Positions 1-12,600 of a stretch of DNA of 64,000 bases are shown piece after piece (position 1 is the stretch's first letter; the number at the start of each line of letters is the position of its first letter). The stretch is taken from positions 19,847,943 through 19,911,942 of the forward strand of contig NC_082600.1 of NCBI RefSeq assembly GCF_030936135.1. Direction: 5' to 3'. Under the pieces are notes generated by a model. The model made no database searches. It saw only the letters and a list, made by a program, of their open reading frames with translations, and was not told the DNA's origin. The stretch is from Gavia stellata (Eukaryota > Chordata > Aves > Gaviiformes > Gaviidae). A program made the position numbers and the translations under genes.

Positions 1-1254
1 CTCAGACTCTACTAATTACTTACAACTCAGTATTTCAAAGAGCTGTTCACTATGAATCCAATGCAGCGAATCACATCTTCAAGAAGATGAATAAGAATTA
101 AAGGATCTGGTATTACAATGTTTTACTTAAAGTCAATGGAATTGCTCATGTATGGAATGCAAGAACCAGTTTACTGGGTCTCTACTCCATTCTGGATCTC
201 TTATCAGTTTTGCCTCTTTCTTGTAGCTTCTTCCTACAAGCCGTTTGCCTTGTAATTCCGTCTGTTGTCAAGAATAAAGTCCAGATAGCACAGTCTAATA
301 TTTCAGCATCTTTTTGTGTTTAAAAATCCTAGTTTATGACAAGGGCACTTTATTAAATTAAAAAAAAAAAAAAGAAAAAATGCTGTCAAAACCCCTTAAT
401 AACTGGGTATGTCCTTTTCAACATATTTCTTTCAACTTGTCAGTTGGAAAGGATAAAATACGGCAAGTTTTTTTATTTGACACACAATAGGCTTTGAGTG
501 ACTTGTTATGTAAATTACATTTCATTTAGGTTCAGCTTTAGAGTAAAGAAAGGCTAAGCAACTATTTAAATGAAGACGGAAATTTACAGGTTTGTGGGAA
601 ATACCATTCAATTAATAAGACCCCTTAGCAGAGAGAGTATAGTATGGTGCAGGGGAGGCATTAAAAATCTGACCAAAAAGTCAATCTGTGTCATGTATTT
701 TTAATTGAAAAACACCAAATTTGGAGTGTAACAGAAAAAAAAAGTCTCCTCTCAAGAAGTAAAGCCTCACATCACCCAGTCCAACCACAATAAATTAAGC
801 TAATAGCTTTAGAAATGTCTCTGAGTCTGTCATATGGTTGTGTTACTAATAGGTTGTTGAGACAGGCTTTTTCTGAAAAAAATTCCATGAACCTGCTGCA
901 CAAGCCCGTTTCAAAACAAGAAAGTCTACTTCCCTGAGGACATAGGCATTGGACAGAACTGCAAAACTGCACATTGAGCTCAGCATCCACAGCCCACTGA
1001 CACGTTCCCCCCCCCGTGTTTGCTTCTTTGCACCTGCTTAATGCTCTCCCCCAGGATGTCTGTGCTGATGGTGGGAGATGAGGGGAGGAAGGAGGAGGCA
1101 GGGTGCAGTGCATGCCCCAAATTTGCTATTGTTTCCACCAGAAGTTCATATGATGTTTACTGCCAGGGCAGTGCTCTGTGTGTGAGGCTCTACCGTGTAG
1201 AGTAGACAAGGCTCCTGGTAAGAGCAACTGGCAGAGATTTAGTTTCATTAATCA
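1..1254. other. unique noncoding DNA, no gene seen
   Basis: AT-rich sequence with stop codons in all frames. The only open stretches are short, overlapping, opposite-strand ORFs near 772-1205 with no domain. It holds an A-rich tract at about 359-380 and a run of nine C at 1007-1015. I see no recognisable repeat family or RNA gene. Confidence 0.6.
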
Positions 1255-1320
1255 TAACCCATTGGTGTCAATGGTAAGACTCTTCCTGACCTCAGTGGAG
1301 CCAAGATTTCAATCCAGACA
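1255..1320. repeat. possible ancient amniote interspersed repeat fragment
   Basis: The phrase around ATTGGTGTCAATGG, followed by CTCAGTGGAGCCAAGATTTCA, resembles a motif recurrent in bird, crocodile and turtle genomes (a 'cattgacttcaatggagccaggattt' style sequence). I recall the pattern but cannot assign a family name. The copy is short and decayed. Confidence 0.3.
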
Positions 1321-1524
1321 GTCTAAGCCTGATCAAAGCAAGTCTACATGAGACAATGCTTAAATCATCAGCAGAAACCAGCTGACTATGAATCCTTCTT
1401 GAACAGATGAAAGAAATAGTGAAAATTTTGGGGTCAATGCCTGTAAAGGCAAGGGTTCAGTCTTGCGCTCTGTCAGACTGGGAATTCATGAATTTCCACT
1501 CAATCCTGCAAAATGAATCATTGT

Positions 1525-1630
1525 GTGGCATTAGGTAATTATCTAACCTCCATCTAGTACAAGTTTTCCACCCATAAGTGGGAATAGTCAAATCTGAGCA
1601 CATCATTTACTGCTCTGAGAATTAACAACA
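1525..1630 (+). repeat. MIR-like SINE remnant
   Basis: The order of elements (GGCATTAGGTAATTATCTAACCTC, a pyrimidine-rich step, then CCCATAAGTGGGAATAGTCA and a GAGAATTAACA segment) follows the central part of the MIR consensus: 'ggcaagttacttaacctctctg...cccatctgtaaaatggggataat...gaggattaa'. Divergence is high, as expected for a repeat predating the amniote radiation. It could be chance similarity. Confidence 0.35.
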
Positions 1631-2454
1631 CTGCTTGAGCCGTGTCTGGTGTAGGCGAAGGGCTATGCAGGGTATCTTCGAGCCCTGTCTTTAGTCAGTA
1701 CACTGCTGCTGAGATTCAAGTTCTTCAGAAGATACAGCTATAAAATACCTGTGGATTTCAATTTGTAGAGAAGGCAGCTGTGCACATACCCAATATTGGA
1801 ATAGAATTCAGGCAGCATTATGTTAGTATCGTTTGCTAATCCAGTCTTCAGTTAGCAGTTAATAAAAAGTCATGCTGGAAAGCTACACTTTCACTACCAT
1901 TGACTTTCAGATTCTTTTCTTTCTGGTTCATTTTGCCAGCATAGTCTAAATGTTTGAGACTGTGTATGCAGGAAGGAACTGCAGCTGAGAAAAATATTAA
2001 AAATACCTTAACAAGCCCTGATTCATTATTAACTTTTTTTTTGTACAGAATTGCCAGAAGTGAAAGAAGACTAGAAGCTAAAGTTATGGATTTAAACCTC
2101 AATTTCTGTCTTTATTAATACACCAGGTACAGATCTTTGCACTGCAATGGTCCATGGTCCACTGAAGTGAAAGCTTTAATGGTATTCAGTTGAAGCCCTA
2201 AATTATGTATTTTCCACTCTCTACATTGGACATTTACTGCTCAAAAGCAGGCAACGTTCTTGTCTTCCCATCTGTTTGTGTTTATCAATAAAGCCCTCCC
2301 CTTTGATAGTTTAGGAATGACTGTGAATTCCACGGTCATTTTCCTTGTCATTTGTTTTCTGGTCTGAAAGAGGTATTTAATCTGGCATAAAATAGACAGA
2401 TTCAGTTGCTCTCAGTTACATACTAGTATAAATTCTCCATATCTCACAGAAGCC

Positions 2455-2535
2455 CAGGGCCTGGTTTTTCCTGCATTTACAACAGTGTGATTTCACTGAT
2501 ATTAGCGGAGATCTCTCCTGAGCTGCAGCAGGGTC
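2455..2535. repeat. possible ancient amniote repeat fragment
   Basis: The sequence from CAGGGCCTGGTTTTTCCTGC through ATTTACAACAGTGTGATTTCACTGATATTAGCGGAG resembles the 'gggcctgattct...atttacaccagtgtaaat...actgatttcagtggag' motif recurrent in sauropsid genomes. It probably belongs to the same class as the fragment at 1255. The family name is not known to me. Confidence 0.3.
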
Positions 2536-4631
2536 ACCAGGAGCCCTGCAGGCTCAGGTACCACGTGTGAAGAAGGGTTTCTCTCTGATCTAAATCAAAT
2601 GCAGACCAAGATTAACACCACTAACAGCAGCTAGATTATACATGCACAACGACACCCCAGTCAGTCACTCCAGTCTACATCGTACACATAACAATACAGC
2701 TCTGTCAATTATATTTCAGTAATGTATTATTAAAATACTTTCTATAGTATACAAAGCAGGAATGAAAACAGTATGATGTGCAAGGGAATAAAACTGTTAA
2801 AGATTTACATTAGATGAATATTATCATGAACAATCCCGATTCTAGGAAATGATGGAAAGATCCCTTTTTCCCCAAAGCTTTAAGCCCTTCATCTTACTCC
2901 TCCTTTGTCAACAGCACTAAAAAAGTGAGTGAATACCCAAAAGTAGGTCACGATTACTAATATCCAAGGATACGATGTTTCTGTGGTTACCTTAGTGCTC
3001 CCTCCCTTTCTCCGTCTCCCTCCCTCTCTCAAACCAAAGCACAGCCCCTGTACCACCACTCCACACCAATGCCGCATCACCCATTTCAAAACTGCTGCTC
3101 CCAATTTACACCCACATTACCACACAGGGTCCGCACCACAGCTCCAGGCTCGGATCTGAACCTGTGATGCCCATGCAAAGAAAGCCAGGAGCTGCGGGGT
3201 GCCAGGGCTGGGTGCCACACTGTGTCTGTCAGGCTGTCTGTCCCCTGCCATGCTGCATCAGCACCTTTCCCGGATGATGGACAGGACGCAGTGGCAGAGC
3301 TGCCAGAGACCGGCACCCCGGGACACACAGCCCAGCCGCACCTGATGGGGTGCTGGGCGGGAGTAGGCAGGCTGGCAAGTACGAGGACACTCCCTTGCCC
3401 CACAACAGCACCCAGTCAATCAGAGAATTGAGGCGCAGTTCTACGGTGTCGCTGCAGCCCCAATGCCCTCACACGTAGCTGAAGGGGATGTTTCTCTTGC
3501 ATGCGTTCCAGCTAGGATGACATAAAATAGACTGAGGCTGCGGACATGGAAACAGAGAGGCAAAGCTTGAGGCATAAACACAAAGCAAATCACACCGTGG
3601 CAGCTGTGTACAAAACGGGCCGGCTGTGCATTTGAAAGCGTGAGAAAGGAGCAGGCTGTGCACAGAAAGACAGGCTTCTGAGATGTGACAATTTTAGCAC
3701 TGATTCATCATGGGGTAAATTTGCCACAAGTGGGGCTGGGCCATAGTGTTTAAAGGGCTCTGCATTGATTCACGTTTGGGTAGGCTTCGTACCAGGCTTT
3801 TGCTCGAATGGGCTGTTCTTTCCCTTTTTTTTGACAGGACCCATGGGGTGATAGAAGTTGCTGAGACAAACAGCCTGGCAGCTGGGGTTCATTTTCAGCA
3901 GTTCTATAAAGTACTGCAACTATTAAAGTCGCTGGCTCTAAATTTGGGACATATTTGCCCTTACTTGTTGTTGACACCAAGGTTCATGCCAAACAGATCC
4001 CTCGTTAGACTACTCAGGGAGTGCCCACAGCAATGGGAGACACACTGGTCCAAACAAACGGGTTTGCAGCATTTGGATTAGAGCTCCTGCTGGTGCCTAC
4101 CAGTGCAGCCCGGCAGCGGATGTTTTAGGACCATATGACCAGAGCAACTGAATTACTGAATCCAGTCATGATTGCAGACTTCATGTAATACTTGTTTAAT
4201 CCAGAAGAGTCCAGACATCATCTACTCTACACCAAGCAGTTCCCAGCACCCTATCAGCCACACTCTAACAGTACTTGTAAAGAACTGTGTGCCAAATTTA
4301 ACCATTTATGTACCTGCTGAGTGCCAGATTTAAGCAACTTTCCAATTTGTCAAATTAACACTTCTGTCCAATTTTCACCCAACTAGTATAACCTTCATAT
4401 CTGCCTTCCTGTTGCTGTCAGCCCCAAAACATACCCTTGGAAGTCAGTCTTGATTGAAACTGAGGCTGTAAGTGTTTTAACTTTTAATTACAGTTACTTA
4501 GCATGTGAATTGGAGGATCTCCAAGATTTGGGCTAACTGCTATGCAAATGTGTCCAGATCCATCAGCTTTCTACCTATAAGCTCGTAAAGAAGGAAGTGA
4601 TCAAATAAAGTGTATAGAGTAAAAAGCTTTG

Positions 4632-4653
4632 AGCCTATGTGGATACATAGGCT
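4632..4653. other. perfect short inverted repeat (hairpin)
   Basis: AGCCTATGT at 4632-4640 and ACATAGGCT at 4645-4653 are exact reverse complements around the 4-base loop GGAT. A 9-bp stem could form a small hairpin or a palindromic protein site. No poly-T or gene end is next to it. A match of this size is expected occasionally by chance in 64 kb. Confidence 0.6.
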
Positions 4654-6121
4654 GTTCATGGAGTTCTAGGCAAAAAAGACCACCAAATTATATCACAAAC
4701 CATCAACTTTCACTCAATATCATCTGCAGTGAATCACAAAAAATGTGTGTTTGACTGAACCTTTCAGAAAGGAGTTTAGTCCTCATCTGACACATCCAGA
4801 GGTGAAGAATTTGGCACTTAAAATTTGTTCAGTCAGAAATCATTCCTGCTGTTAAAAAACAAATTATGCCTAATTTCTCATTTAAATTTGTCTGGTCAGC
4901 TTCAGTTTTCAACTGTTGTTTCTTATTATGCTTTTCTCCACTAAATTAAAGAGTTCTTTAATACCTGGTATTTTCTCACCATGAAGGTACTCACACTGTA
5001 ATCAAGCCACTTCTCAATCTTCTTTTGGATAAAGGTAACAAGTTAAGCACTATGAGTCTTTTACTAGAAAGTATTATCTCAAATTATAATTCTAATTTTC
5101 TCAAAGCCTTTTTGGAACTCTTTTCTGCAATTTCATCATTTTTTCAATATTCTCCTGAAAAAGTGGACACTCGAGCATTATCCAGTAGTCCACTAGAAGT
5201 GCCACCAATGCCATTTGCAAAGGAAAAATCACATTACTGCAAGTTATTGTCTACTCATCCAAGAATCACATTCAGCCCTCTTTTTCTATTAACATCTGTC
5301 AGCTAATGAGTTGCCAAGCCAATTCTTTGTGGAGATGTATCTGTAAATTGTCCAGATATACTGATTTAAATTGTTAACTAAGTCACACACACCGTTTGGC
5401 TTCTACAGCTCCTGGAAGTCAATTAGTCACTTCAAGGGCTCATTTTTCCATTCGTATGCCTATATCATACAGGAGTGCAATTGTACATGCCTGTCCGTCT
5501 GTCCCTTCGCATATCATACAGTCCACTTTCCCCACCATGCCCCAATGCATCCCAGATCTGTGTTTTCCAAACCCAAATGTACAATCTTTAGCGCTAACGC
5601 AGCTTTTCAGTTTGCACGGTTCTGGCATTACACTCAGTCTCTGCAACTCAACCAAGATTTCCAGAGAGGAGGCTAGAGGCTGCCCTTTCACAAAGCGTGG
5701 GGTAAGCCTCCAAGCCAGACGAGCAGGGAAGGAGGCAGCTTTGAGACAGAGAAACACTGCAAGGGAATTGAACAGAGGGCCAAAATGTGCAGCAGCAGCA
5801 GCCGACAAAACGGGCAGGAGACATGCAGCCAGGGAGAATCTGCTGCGCTGACTGCCTTTTTGATCAAACCCTTCTTTTTTCCCCACCATCAAACTCTGTT
5901 CTTCAGCTCATCACTTACTGTTTTACCTTTTCCTCCACGCTACTTTCCCCTACAATGTCCTTTCTCCTGCTGCTTTTTATTCCCAGTCGGCTCATTCCCA
6001 CTTAAACTCACCCTCCCCTGCCAAAGCTCTTCATGGAAACAACATTTCTCCAGCTGTTTGCACGCCCTTCTTTTGGCTCCTGTGTGTCACCCCCTTGTCC
6101 TTTTCCTCCAGGAGATCTAAA

Positions 6122-6240
6122 TGTCTCTGGGGCAGGGACCACCTGGAGCTGTGTTCACCCAGTCCCTCATGGAACTGGGCCCCTGTGCTTGCTAATTTTT
6201 TTTTAGCCATTATCCTAATAAAAGTGACTAATCGCAATAG
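6122..6240 (+). repeat. possible ancient LINE/SINE 3' remnant
   Basis: The sequence GTCTCTGGGGCAGGGACCA, then a CTGTGTTC step, GGAACTGGGCCC and CCATTATCCTAATAAAAGTGA, follows the order of a common old repeat tail in amniotes ('tggggcagggactgtctt...ctgtgtttgtacagcgcctagcacaatggggtcc...ctaccataatacaaata'). The match is decayed, and I cannot choose between an L2, CR1 or MIR-class origin. Confidence 0.3.
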
Positions 6241-6419
6241 CACTGTGATGTCTAGTAGGAGAGACTGATGAAATAATTGTGTAGCAGGGATGAAACAGCC
6301 GGGCTGATGGCAAGGCAGAGCAGGCATTAGCTGTGCCAGCCTTACATAACATTGCAGGCTGAGTGAGAAGCACCCAGAAGGAACTCACTTCTTATCTCTC
6401 CCCTTCCTCCCCTTTATTA

Positions 6420-6479
6420 TGAAAAAAAAAAAAAAAAAAAAAAAAAAAAGAAAAAAAAGGAAAGAGAAAGAAAAAAAAG
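6420..6479. repeat. A-rich low-complexity tract
   Basis: An uninterrupted run of about 28 A (from 6422), followed by A-rich sequence with scattered G up to 6479. No gene-like body precedes it, so a processed-pseudogene tail is not supported. A simple repeat is the parsimonious reading. It produces a spurious phenylalanine-rich minus-strand ORF. Confidence 0.85.
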
Positions 6480-6856
6480 CATAAATTTCCTTTACTGCTG
6501 CTGCATGCATGGGTGCAGGTCCCTCAGCTCGCGGTGGGGCAGGAGGGACAGCCGCCGCTCTGCACCAGCTCAGGACTTGCTCCAGCTCTGATGCCACATG
6601 GTTTGCTGGGCACAGAGTCAGGTGTCACTGTTAAAAAATGGTTCTTTGCCTTCTGATTCATGATGGCTTTTTTCCCATCTTGCAGTGAATGTGAAATATA
6701 ATTTGAGTTTCAATATATGGCTGGGGGTGCCCTTCTTCTCTCACTAATTAGTTATAACCCTTGCCTGGTACTGACGCTTATGTCACTTTAGATGGCTGAT
6801 ATCTGCTAACCACCTTTCTGAAAGATTACAAAAGAGCCATGAAAATGAGAACGAGG

Positions 6857-6888
6857 AGATGGACGGATGGATGGATGGATGAGGGATG
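6857..6888 (+). repeat. GGAT tetranucleotide microsatellite
   Basis: GATGGACGGATGGATGGATG followed by GATGAGGGATG contains about six imperfect copies of the GGAT/GATG unit. It is a simple tandem repeat likely to vary in copy number. Confidence 0.8.
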
Positions 6889-7208
6889 CCTCTATTACAA
6901 GGAGTGAGCACAGAAAGCTTGGATTAGGGTGAACAGCTGGTGCGGATTCAATAATCAACTGCTCTGAAAGAAAAGCCTATTTTTTCTCATCCCATGGCAT
7001 TAGAGAACAGGATACCAGAGCTGCCAACCTTACAATTGAAATCTGCCCACACAGAATAGCAAATTCCCCTTGGCTTGCATTTAAATGCTCCTGGCTCATT
7101 GTAACTCCATACAGCCTTTAATACATACATGTGGTCTGCATATTATCCTGTAAACAGAGTGCTACACTGCTTCTCTCAGCATGTCTCTGCCTTCATTTCA
7201 ACACCAAA

Positions 7209-7228
7209 GGGAGGGATGGGGCGGGGGG
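7209..7228 (+). other. G-quadruplex motif
   Basis: Four G runs in 20 bases (GGG, GGG, GGGG, GGGGGG) are separated by loops of one, two and one base. This satisfies the canonical G3+N1-7 pattern with very short loops, the arrangement usually most stable as an intramolecular quadruplex. Another G-rich patch lies about 120 bases downstream (7333-7347). Function is unknown. Confidence 0.75.
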
Positions 7229-9574
7229 AGAGAAAGGAGGACAGGGAGCTTATTGAGTTTACAGCTGCTGCTGAGAATATTGGTTTGATTCTCGCTGCTG
7301 GTCAGGATTCATTTCCACAACAGGCAGCAGGTTGGGGTGGGGGGCGTTGGTTTAACAGGCTTAGGAGGTCGTTCTTTGGGACAGCCCCTTGGGAATAACA
7401 CACTCCGCCAAGGAGCTGGCTTGCAGCTGGAAGCCGTCCTGGCAAGCCATGGCATGAGGAAGCGCTGCGGTACTTTTGGCTGTCAGTATCCTTAGGGAGC
7501 CGCTACATGTCTTCTTATGAAAAATGGGGAGGCTTGTTGGCTGTTGATTTTCCTGGGTATTTTGGTGATGTTAAACATGGCAGGGTTACCAAGACTTTCT
7601 CCAACCCTATAGGCAGCAGCAGCTACAATTCACTCTTCTTCCCCTGCCTGACAGCACGCTTCCATCTCAGCCCCAGGGAGCCAGCCTTGGGAGGCCAAGA
7701 TAAAGCCCCTCTCTTTGTTCATGTGACACCTGAGCCCTCTTCTCGGGCTGCAGACCTGCCCAGGGGCCTGGGGACAGGCTGTGATCTAGAGAGCAGAAGT
7801 CCACCTGAACGTGATGGTGACAAGTGGGACAGCAAACAGCTGCCAAGTGGGGACATTTTTCTCTTCATTCTGCCAGATGTGAATAAGAGGTGAAAGGCTC
7901 GATACATCATGCTTGATCCCATCAGCCAGCCAGTCTCTTGGCTTTTCAGTAAAAGTAGAGGAAATGTTTTGTTTTTAATGCCCTCTTTATTTTGGAAGAT
8001 CAGGATAACAGTGACCAGAACTCTTGTTCCCAAGAAATTTTGATCCATAACAAGGTACTGAATATTCAAAGGGAGAGAGCCCAAATGCTTGGGCTGTGGG
8101 TTTGCAGCTGAACACCCTATTAATAGTCACGTCATATTCCTGCCTATTCAGTGGCCTGTTTTTTAAAGGAAAACACGGCTTGTCCCTGCTGCCCCAAATG
8201 CAAGGAGAAGAATGGAAAGGGCTGTATGAAAATGTGTCAGCCTGGGTCCCTCCTGTGCTTCTTGCAGAAAGGAGAGGAAGATATTAATGCAGATGATTTT
8301 GTTACATAAATACATGTTGTATCAGGGCCATTTTTAGCATTTGTGGGGGTGTGAAGAACTTCTCCAAGCTGCGTATCTATTTCATAGGATTCAGCTGAAC
8401 TGAGGAAAAGGACAGAGAGTTTTAAGGTAAACTATCAAGATACATTTTATTTAAGCCCACGCAATTCTGTACAGGGCTCCACATGACAGAAAAAAGATTT
8501 TGCTAGCACCTCTCTGGCCTTAGTAGTGCTTTTTAATGCTTTGTAACGGAAAGGCCTCTTAAGATAATTGGATAATATTAAGGACAAATTCGTCATCAAA
8601 TTTCAAATAATATGTCTGCCATTTAGCTTCAGAGAGTTTCAGTTTCTTTAAATTCCAAAGAGCTGCAACATTCAATTAAAATGGAATTTTAAAATCCAGA
8701 AATCTAATTTTTAGTTTAATCTCAAAGTCATTTAGACTTCAAATAGATAATTTTCTAGTCAGGAAGGAGCCCATTTTTGAATGAAAAATAAAATCTGGGG
8801 GTAATTTAACAAATCAGGTTCATAACATACAGAACTTCTCTTGATTTCTGAGCAGTTTTCTATGATCCGTTCCACTTTAGCCTCATGCCCCATCCATTCC
8901 TGGGGGGTGTGTGTGCCTCACTTCACTCTCCCTGATGTGTCCATCCACACAGAAGGCAGAGAGCGAACTGCGGCCCTTGGCACAGCCGTGCCAGCTGGGG
9001 ACATGTTACACCCACCCTAAAAATGGGTCCGGGTTCTGCTGTGGGTGTAGGCTGAGGGAGGCTGGAACTGGCATGGGCAAAACTGTATTTTGCCCTCCTT
9101 CCACACTGGAAGTGTCCAGCAACTGGAGCAGCAAGGAGATCCTCTGAGGTTTTTTTGCCTGCAAATGTTTCCAAAAAAACATTTTTTTAAATTATCTCCA
9201 TAGCCATCTGAGAACATTTTCCTTCTGGAACCCAGTTTTGGGGGACTGTGTTTTGCTTGCAGGAAGGCATTGCCAAAGGGAAGTTTTCATGGGATTAACT
9301 AGTGCTACAGTTTTTGTTTCTCGTGCTCCAAAAGGATCTGATTGCTTTGAAAGGAAAAATTTTTAAAAAGGACATAAAAAGCTAAGTTTTTAGAAATCAT
9401 CTGAACTTGGCAATTTGGCTAATTTCCAAACAGTGTCTATACTCAGTGTTTCTCAGAGCTCGCCGTGCAATCCATATGGCAGATCATAGCTGGGTCACTG
9501 GTAGCTGCAAGGTGCCCAAAACTAGAGGGAAGAGAAAAAGCTTAAGGAAGAGAATGGTTACCTTAATAAGTCTT

Positions 9575-9690
9575 ATTTAGTACTTGGCACGTCCATGGCA
9601 GCCTTGATCCAGAGTATTTTACAAACATGGTGAAGAATGTTAGTCTCATTTCATAAAATCAGACAGAGATATGAGTCCATATTTTGGACA
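9575..9690 (-). repeat. MIR-like SINE remnant
   Basis: On the plus strand, TTAGTACTTGGCACGTCCAT, GATCCAGAGTATTTTACAAACATG, AGTCTCATTTCATAAAATCA and GACAGAGATATGAG occur in the order of a reverse-complement MIR-type core ('tagcacttggca...ccagaggatttcaaagcgctttacaaac...cctcattttacagatgaggaaactgaggcacag'). The copy is heavily diverged and truncated. Confidence 0.45.
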
Positions 9691-12600
9691 CTTCACAGTT
9701 CAGGAACTCAACTTTTCTGCCACAGGGGGTCAAGTTTCTCAAAACGACTTTTTAAATTCACCCTGAATATGCTGCCACCTGTGAATTACTGCTCTAAGAG
9801 ATTCATTTAAAGCCACCCTCTGAACTGGTGGTTTAAGTGGAAAAGAAGTCAAGAATTAATTTCACTGGTGACAATATTGCTTTCCGGTGATATAATGACA
9901 AGGAAGACTCAGAAACTGCCTGTGCGCCCCATATTTGCTCCTCAATACCCCATTCCCTCATTCTGTTGATTACTTTATCTTGGATTTATTTTGGAGTGGC
10001 TCAACTCCAGATGAAAACCTATCCTGCTGTTAAGGGAAGAAAGGTTTAAAATTATTGCTCAGCATTCATCAAAGAGGGAGACAAGATAAATGCAATATAT
10101 CATAATGATAAGGATTCCTGGGTGACCTCTTAGACTCTAGAGCCCAACTTTTGTCACAGTGTTAATAGTAGGAGGAGATTCAGGAGTTCAGAGAGACTTC
10201 AGAGAGGTTGTAATCTGTGGGGAACAATAAAACTTCTAAAACTATGATTTACGCAGGCTGACTGCACAAAGCCATGGTTTCTCTTTTTGGAGCAGGAAAT
10301 AAGTAAAGATCTTTGCGATACGCATCTTGAGACAAAGAGTAAAATTCATTTGCAGTAATAATGCATTCAACATGAAAGAAAATAAAATAAGGGAAGTCTC
10401 ATCATTAGGAACACTTGACCCTGGTTCAAAATAAGATATACACTGGAAAGAGGCATCCAGTACCAACTATGAGGACAGCTGAATGGAGAGAATAATACAG
10501 AGACAGGTCTTTTCTACCTTTTGTTTCCATTAGAAACACAGAGTTTCTCTGAGACATTTGTTTACTCTAACTGCTTGCCACATAACACCACCACAACAGC
10601 ACTTCTCAGTGTGTGACAGTTGAGACATAAGAGAAGTTTGCAAAACCCAAACCTCACCAAACAAGTTACAGTTGCAAGCAGGTTAAAAATTAACAGGACT
10701 GGTAAACAATAAAACCAATTAAATAATCCCCTTAGACTGCTGCTATGCATTACAAAGGAGAAAGTAAGGAAAACATAGAAAGGAGGGAAAATGCAGTTCA
10801 ATGCCTTCAGCATATGGCTTGGAAGCAGGAATAGATCAACATGGGATTTTGTGAAGATTTCACTGAATTCAGTATCCACAGCAGCAGTCCCAGCTCAGAT
10901 ACAATGCCCCTCGGCCAGCTGGGAGCCACTACTGCGGACACAGTGGTACCCCCTGGCAGCAGGCACATCACCAAAATGTCCTTCTGCAGTCACAGCAGTA
11001 ATGGAGGTATCTCTGAAGGCTGAATCAATACAGCTGTAATTTATAGGTAACTGTGGAAATGCCTATTCTCTTCCACCTAACTAAGGTGCTTAAGTTAGGG
11101 GCTTTGAAGTTCTTGTGTCCTTCTCTAAGTAAGAAAGAGAAATAGGGTACTTCATGAGGTGGTTTTGGCTTTGTTCCTATGGCTATTTTTCCTGGCAGCT
11201 AAAGCAATGTAATCAGACATCTCCACCTCCTCTTCTCCCCACCCACACCATTGCAGGTAGGTAGTTGATAGTGGAGCAATGTGGTGAACTGGGTTGGTGA
11301 CCCTATCTGGGTTAAAAGAATCCCTGCCAAAAAAACCAACCAACCAACCAAACAAACAAACAAAACCCACAGATATCAGATAAACCTAATGAGTTTAGTG
11401 GAGGAAACAAGCAGTGCCTTGATAGTGGGAACATTTGTTCTCCAGAGACATAAATAATCCTCATGGATTTACATTAAGAATACAGAGACGCACAACAGGT
11501 ACTGAACCCATTCTGCAGGGTCTGAACTTTTCTCAGGGACAATGAAAGTTTGAAGGGTTGCATGAATAAACACAAAAGGGAAAAAGCAAAAACAGGTAAG
11601 TCACAACTTTATGGTAAATCTATGAGAAGTGGAATGACATTCACTCTTGTTCCCTCATCTCTCATCCTTACAAGGAGAAAGAAAAAAACTTTATTTTACT
11701 ATGTTGTCTTAGCTCTTTTTCAACAGACACAATGGACTGTATTTTGTTGCTGTAAACCTACTGCCAACAAAGGATATATTTGTCCTAATGTGCTGCTTTG
11801 TTCACAGCACTGTACAAAAATTACATTATAAGGACACAGAATCTATTTCATCACTGTAATACATTACATTCCTACTCAGTGATGTTTCAATATACCCACA
11901 CAGGAGTTTAGAACTGAAAGTTTCCTTAGATAAATGTCTTCCTCTTTATTCTCATGTATCTATACTAGACCTTTACCCTAGACATTAATATACATGTATA
12001 AACATACATCATGTCATTTTGCTAGTGCTGTACATGGTTGTACGCACACATCTTTGCCTGCTCAAACAGGACCTGCAGCCCAGCTGTATTTGATAAATAT
12101 TGCCTAACTCTATTTGATAAATGCTCCCTTTAAAATCTTTCCTCTATAACATGAAAAGTCAATGCCCTAATTTTAAGTTGCCCTTTAAAAGCGAGCCAGT
12201 ATTCAGATGGATATCGACTCCAGGCCTGCTGGTTGTTCTACAGCAGTGTTTGGAAGGCTGCTGTTCTAATGAATGTGCTAACATTTGATACACACACTAA
12301 CAAAATCAATAGCACTATTTTTAAAAAAGCATGTGGCTTTACTAAGTACACTGCCACTACCCCGTTGCGCAGAAGTTTACTAGAAACCTCCCTATATGAC
12401 TAAATTGATGCATCTGCCTCATTTCTCTACTTGCTTGCCAGAATACATAATATCAGACTTCAAGGACGTTCAAAGTCAGCCTCTGCAGCAGAAAACACTG
12501 TGCTTATTTAAGTTCAAAGTGTATGCAGTAGCCAGTACCTGAAACTCCCATGCAAGTGTCAAGTTTTCCTCATTTCTGCCCAGCTGTTGGCACAGAAGAG

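Larger units (their letters stand above)
1631..6120. other. unique noncoding DNA, no gene seen
   Basis: Long unique stretch without a supportable gene. It includes a C/T-rich tract at about 3000-3032, a moderately GC-rich patch at 3080-3430 with overlapping chance ORFs on both strands, a perfect short inverted repeat at 4632-4653, an octamer ATGCAAAT at 4542-4549, and a pyrimidine-rich region at about 5860-6120. The 150-151 residue ORFs at 5396-5892 lie antisense to each other and show no domain signature, so I do not call them genes. Confidence 0.5.
6480..9574. other. unique noncoding DNA, no gene seen
   Basis: Unique sequence of mixed composition. It holds a GGAT-type microsatellite near 6858, a G-quadruplex motif at 7209-7228 and a second G-rich patch at 7333-7347. 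ORFs at 7129-8287 (up to 128 residues) overlap antisense ORFs and show no known domain. AT-rich unique sequence follows from 8280. Confidence 0.5.

Noticed and set aside
5396..5892. Antisense pair of about 150-codon ORFs
   Set aside because: Mutually antisense with no recognisable domain and no codon or splice evidence favouring either.
6420..6479. Poly-A tract as the tail of a processed pseudogene
   Set aside because: No gene-derived sequence, polyadenylation signal at normal spacing or target duplication is visible beside it. Retrocopies are also rare in birds because CR1 machinery does not use poly-A tails.
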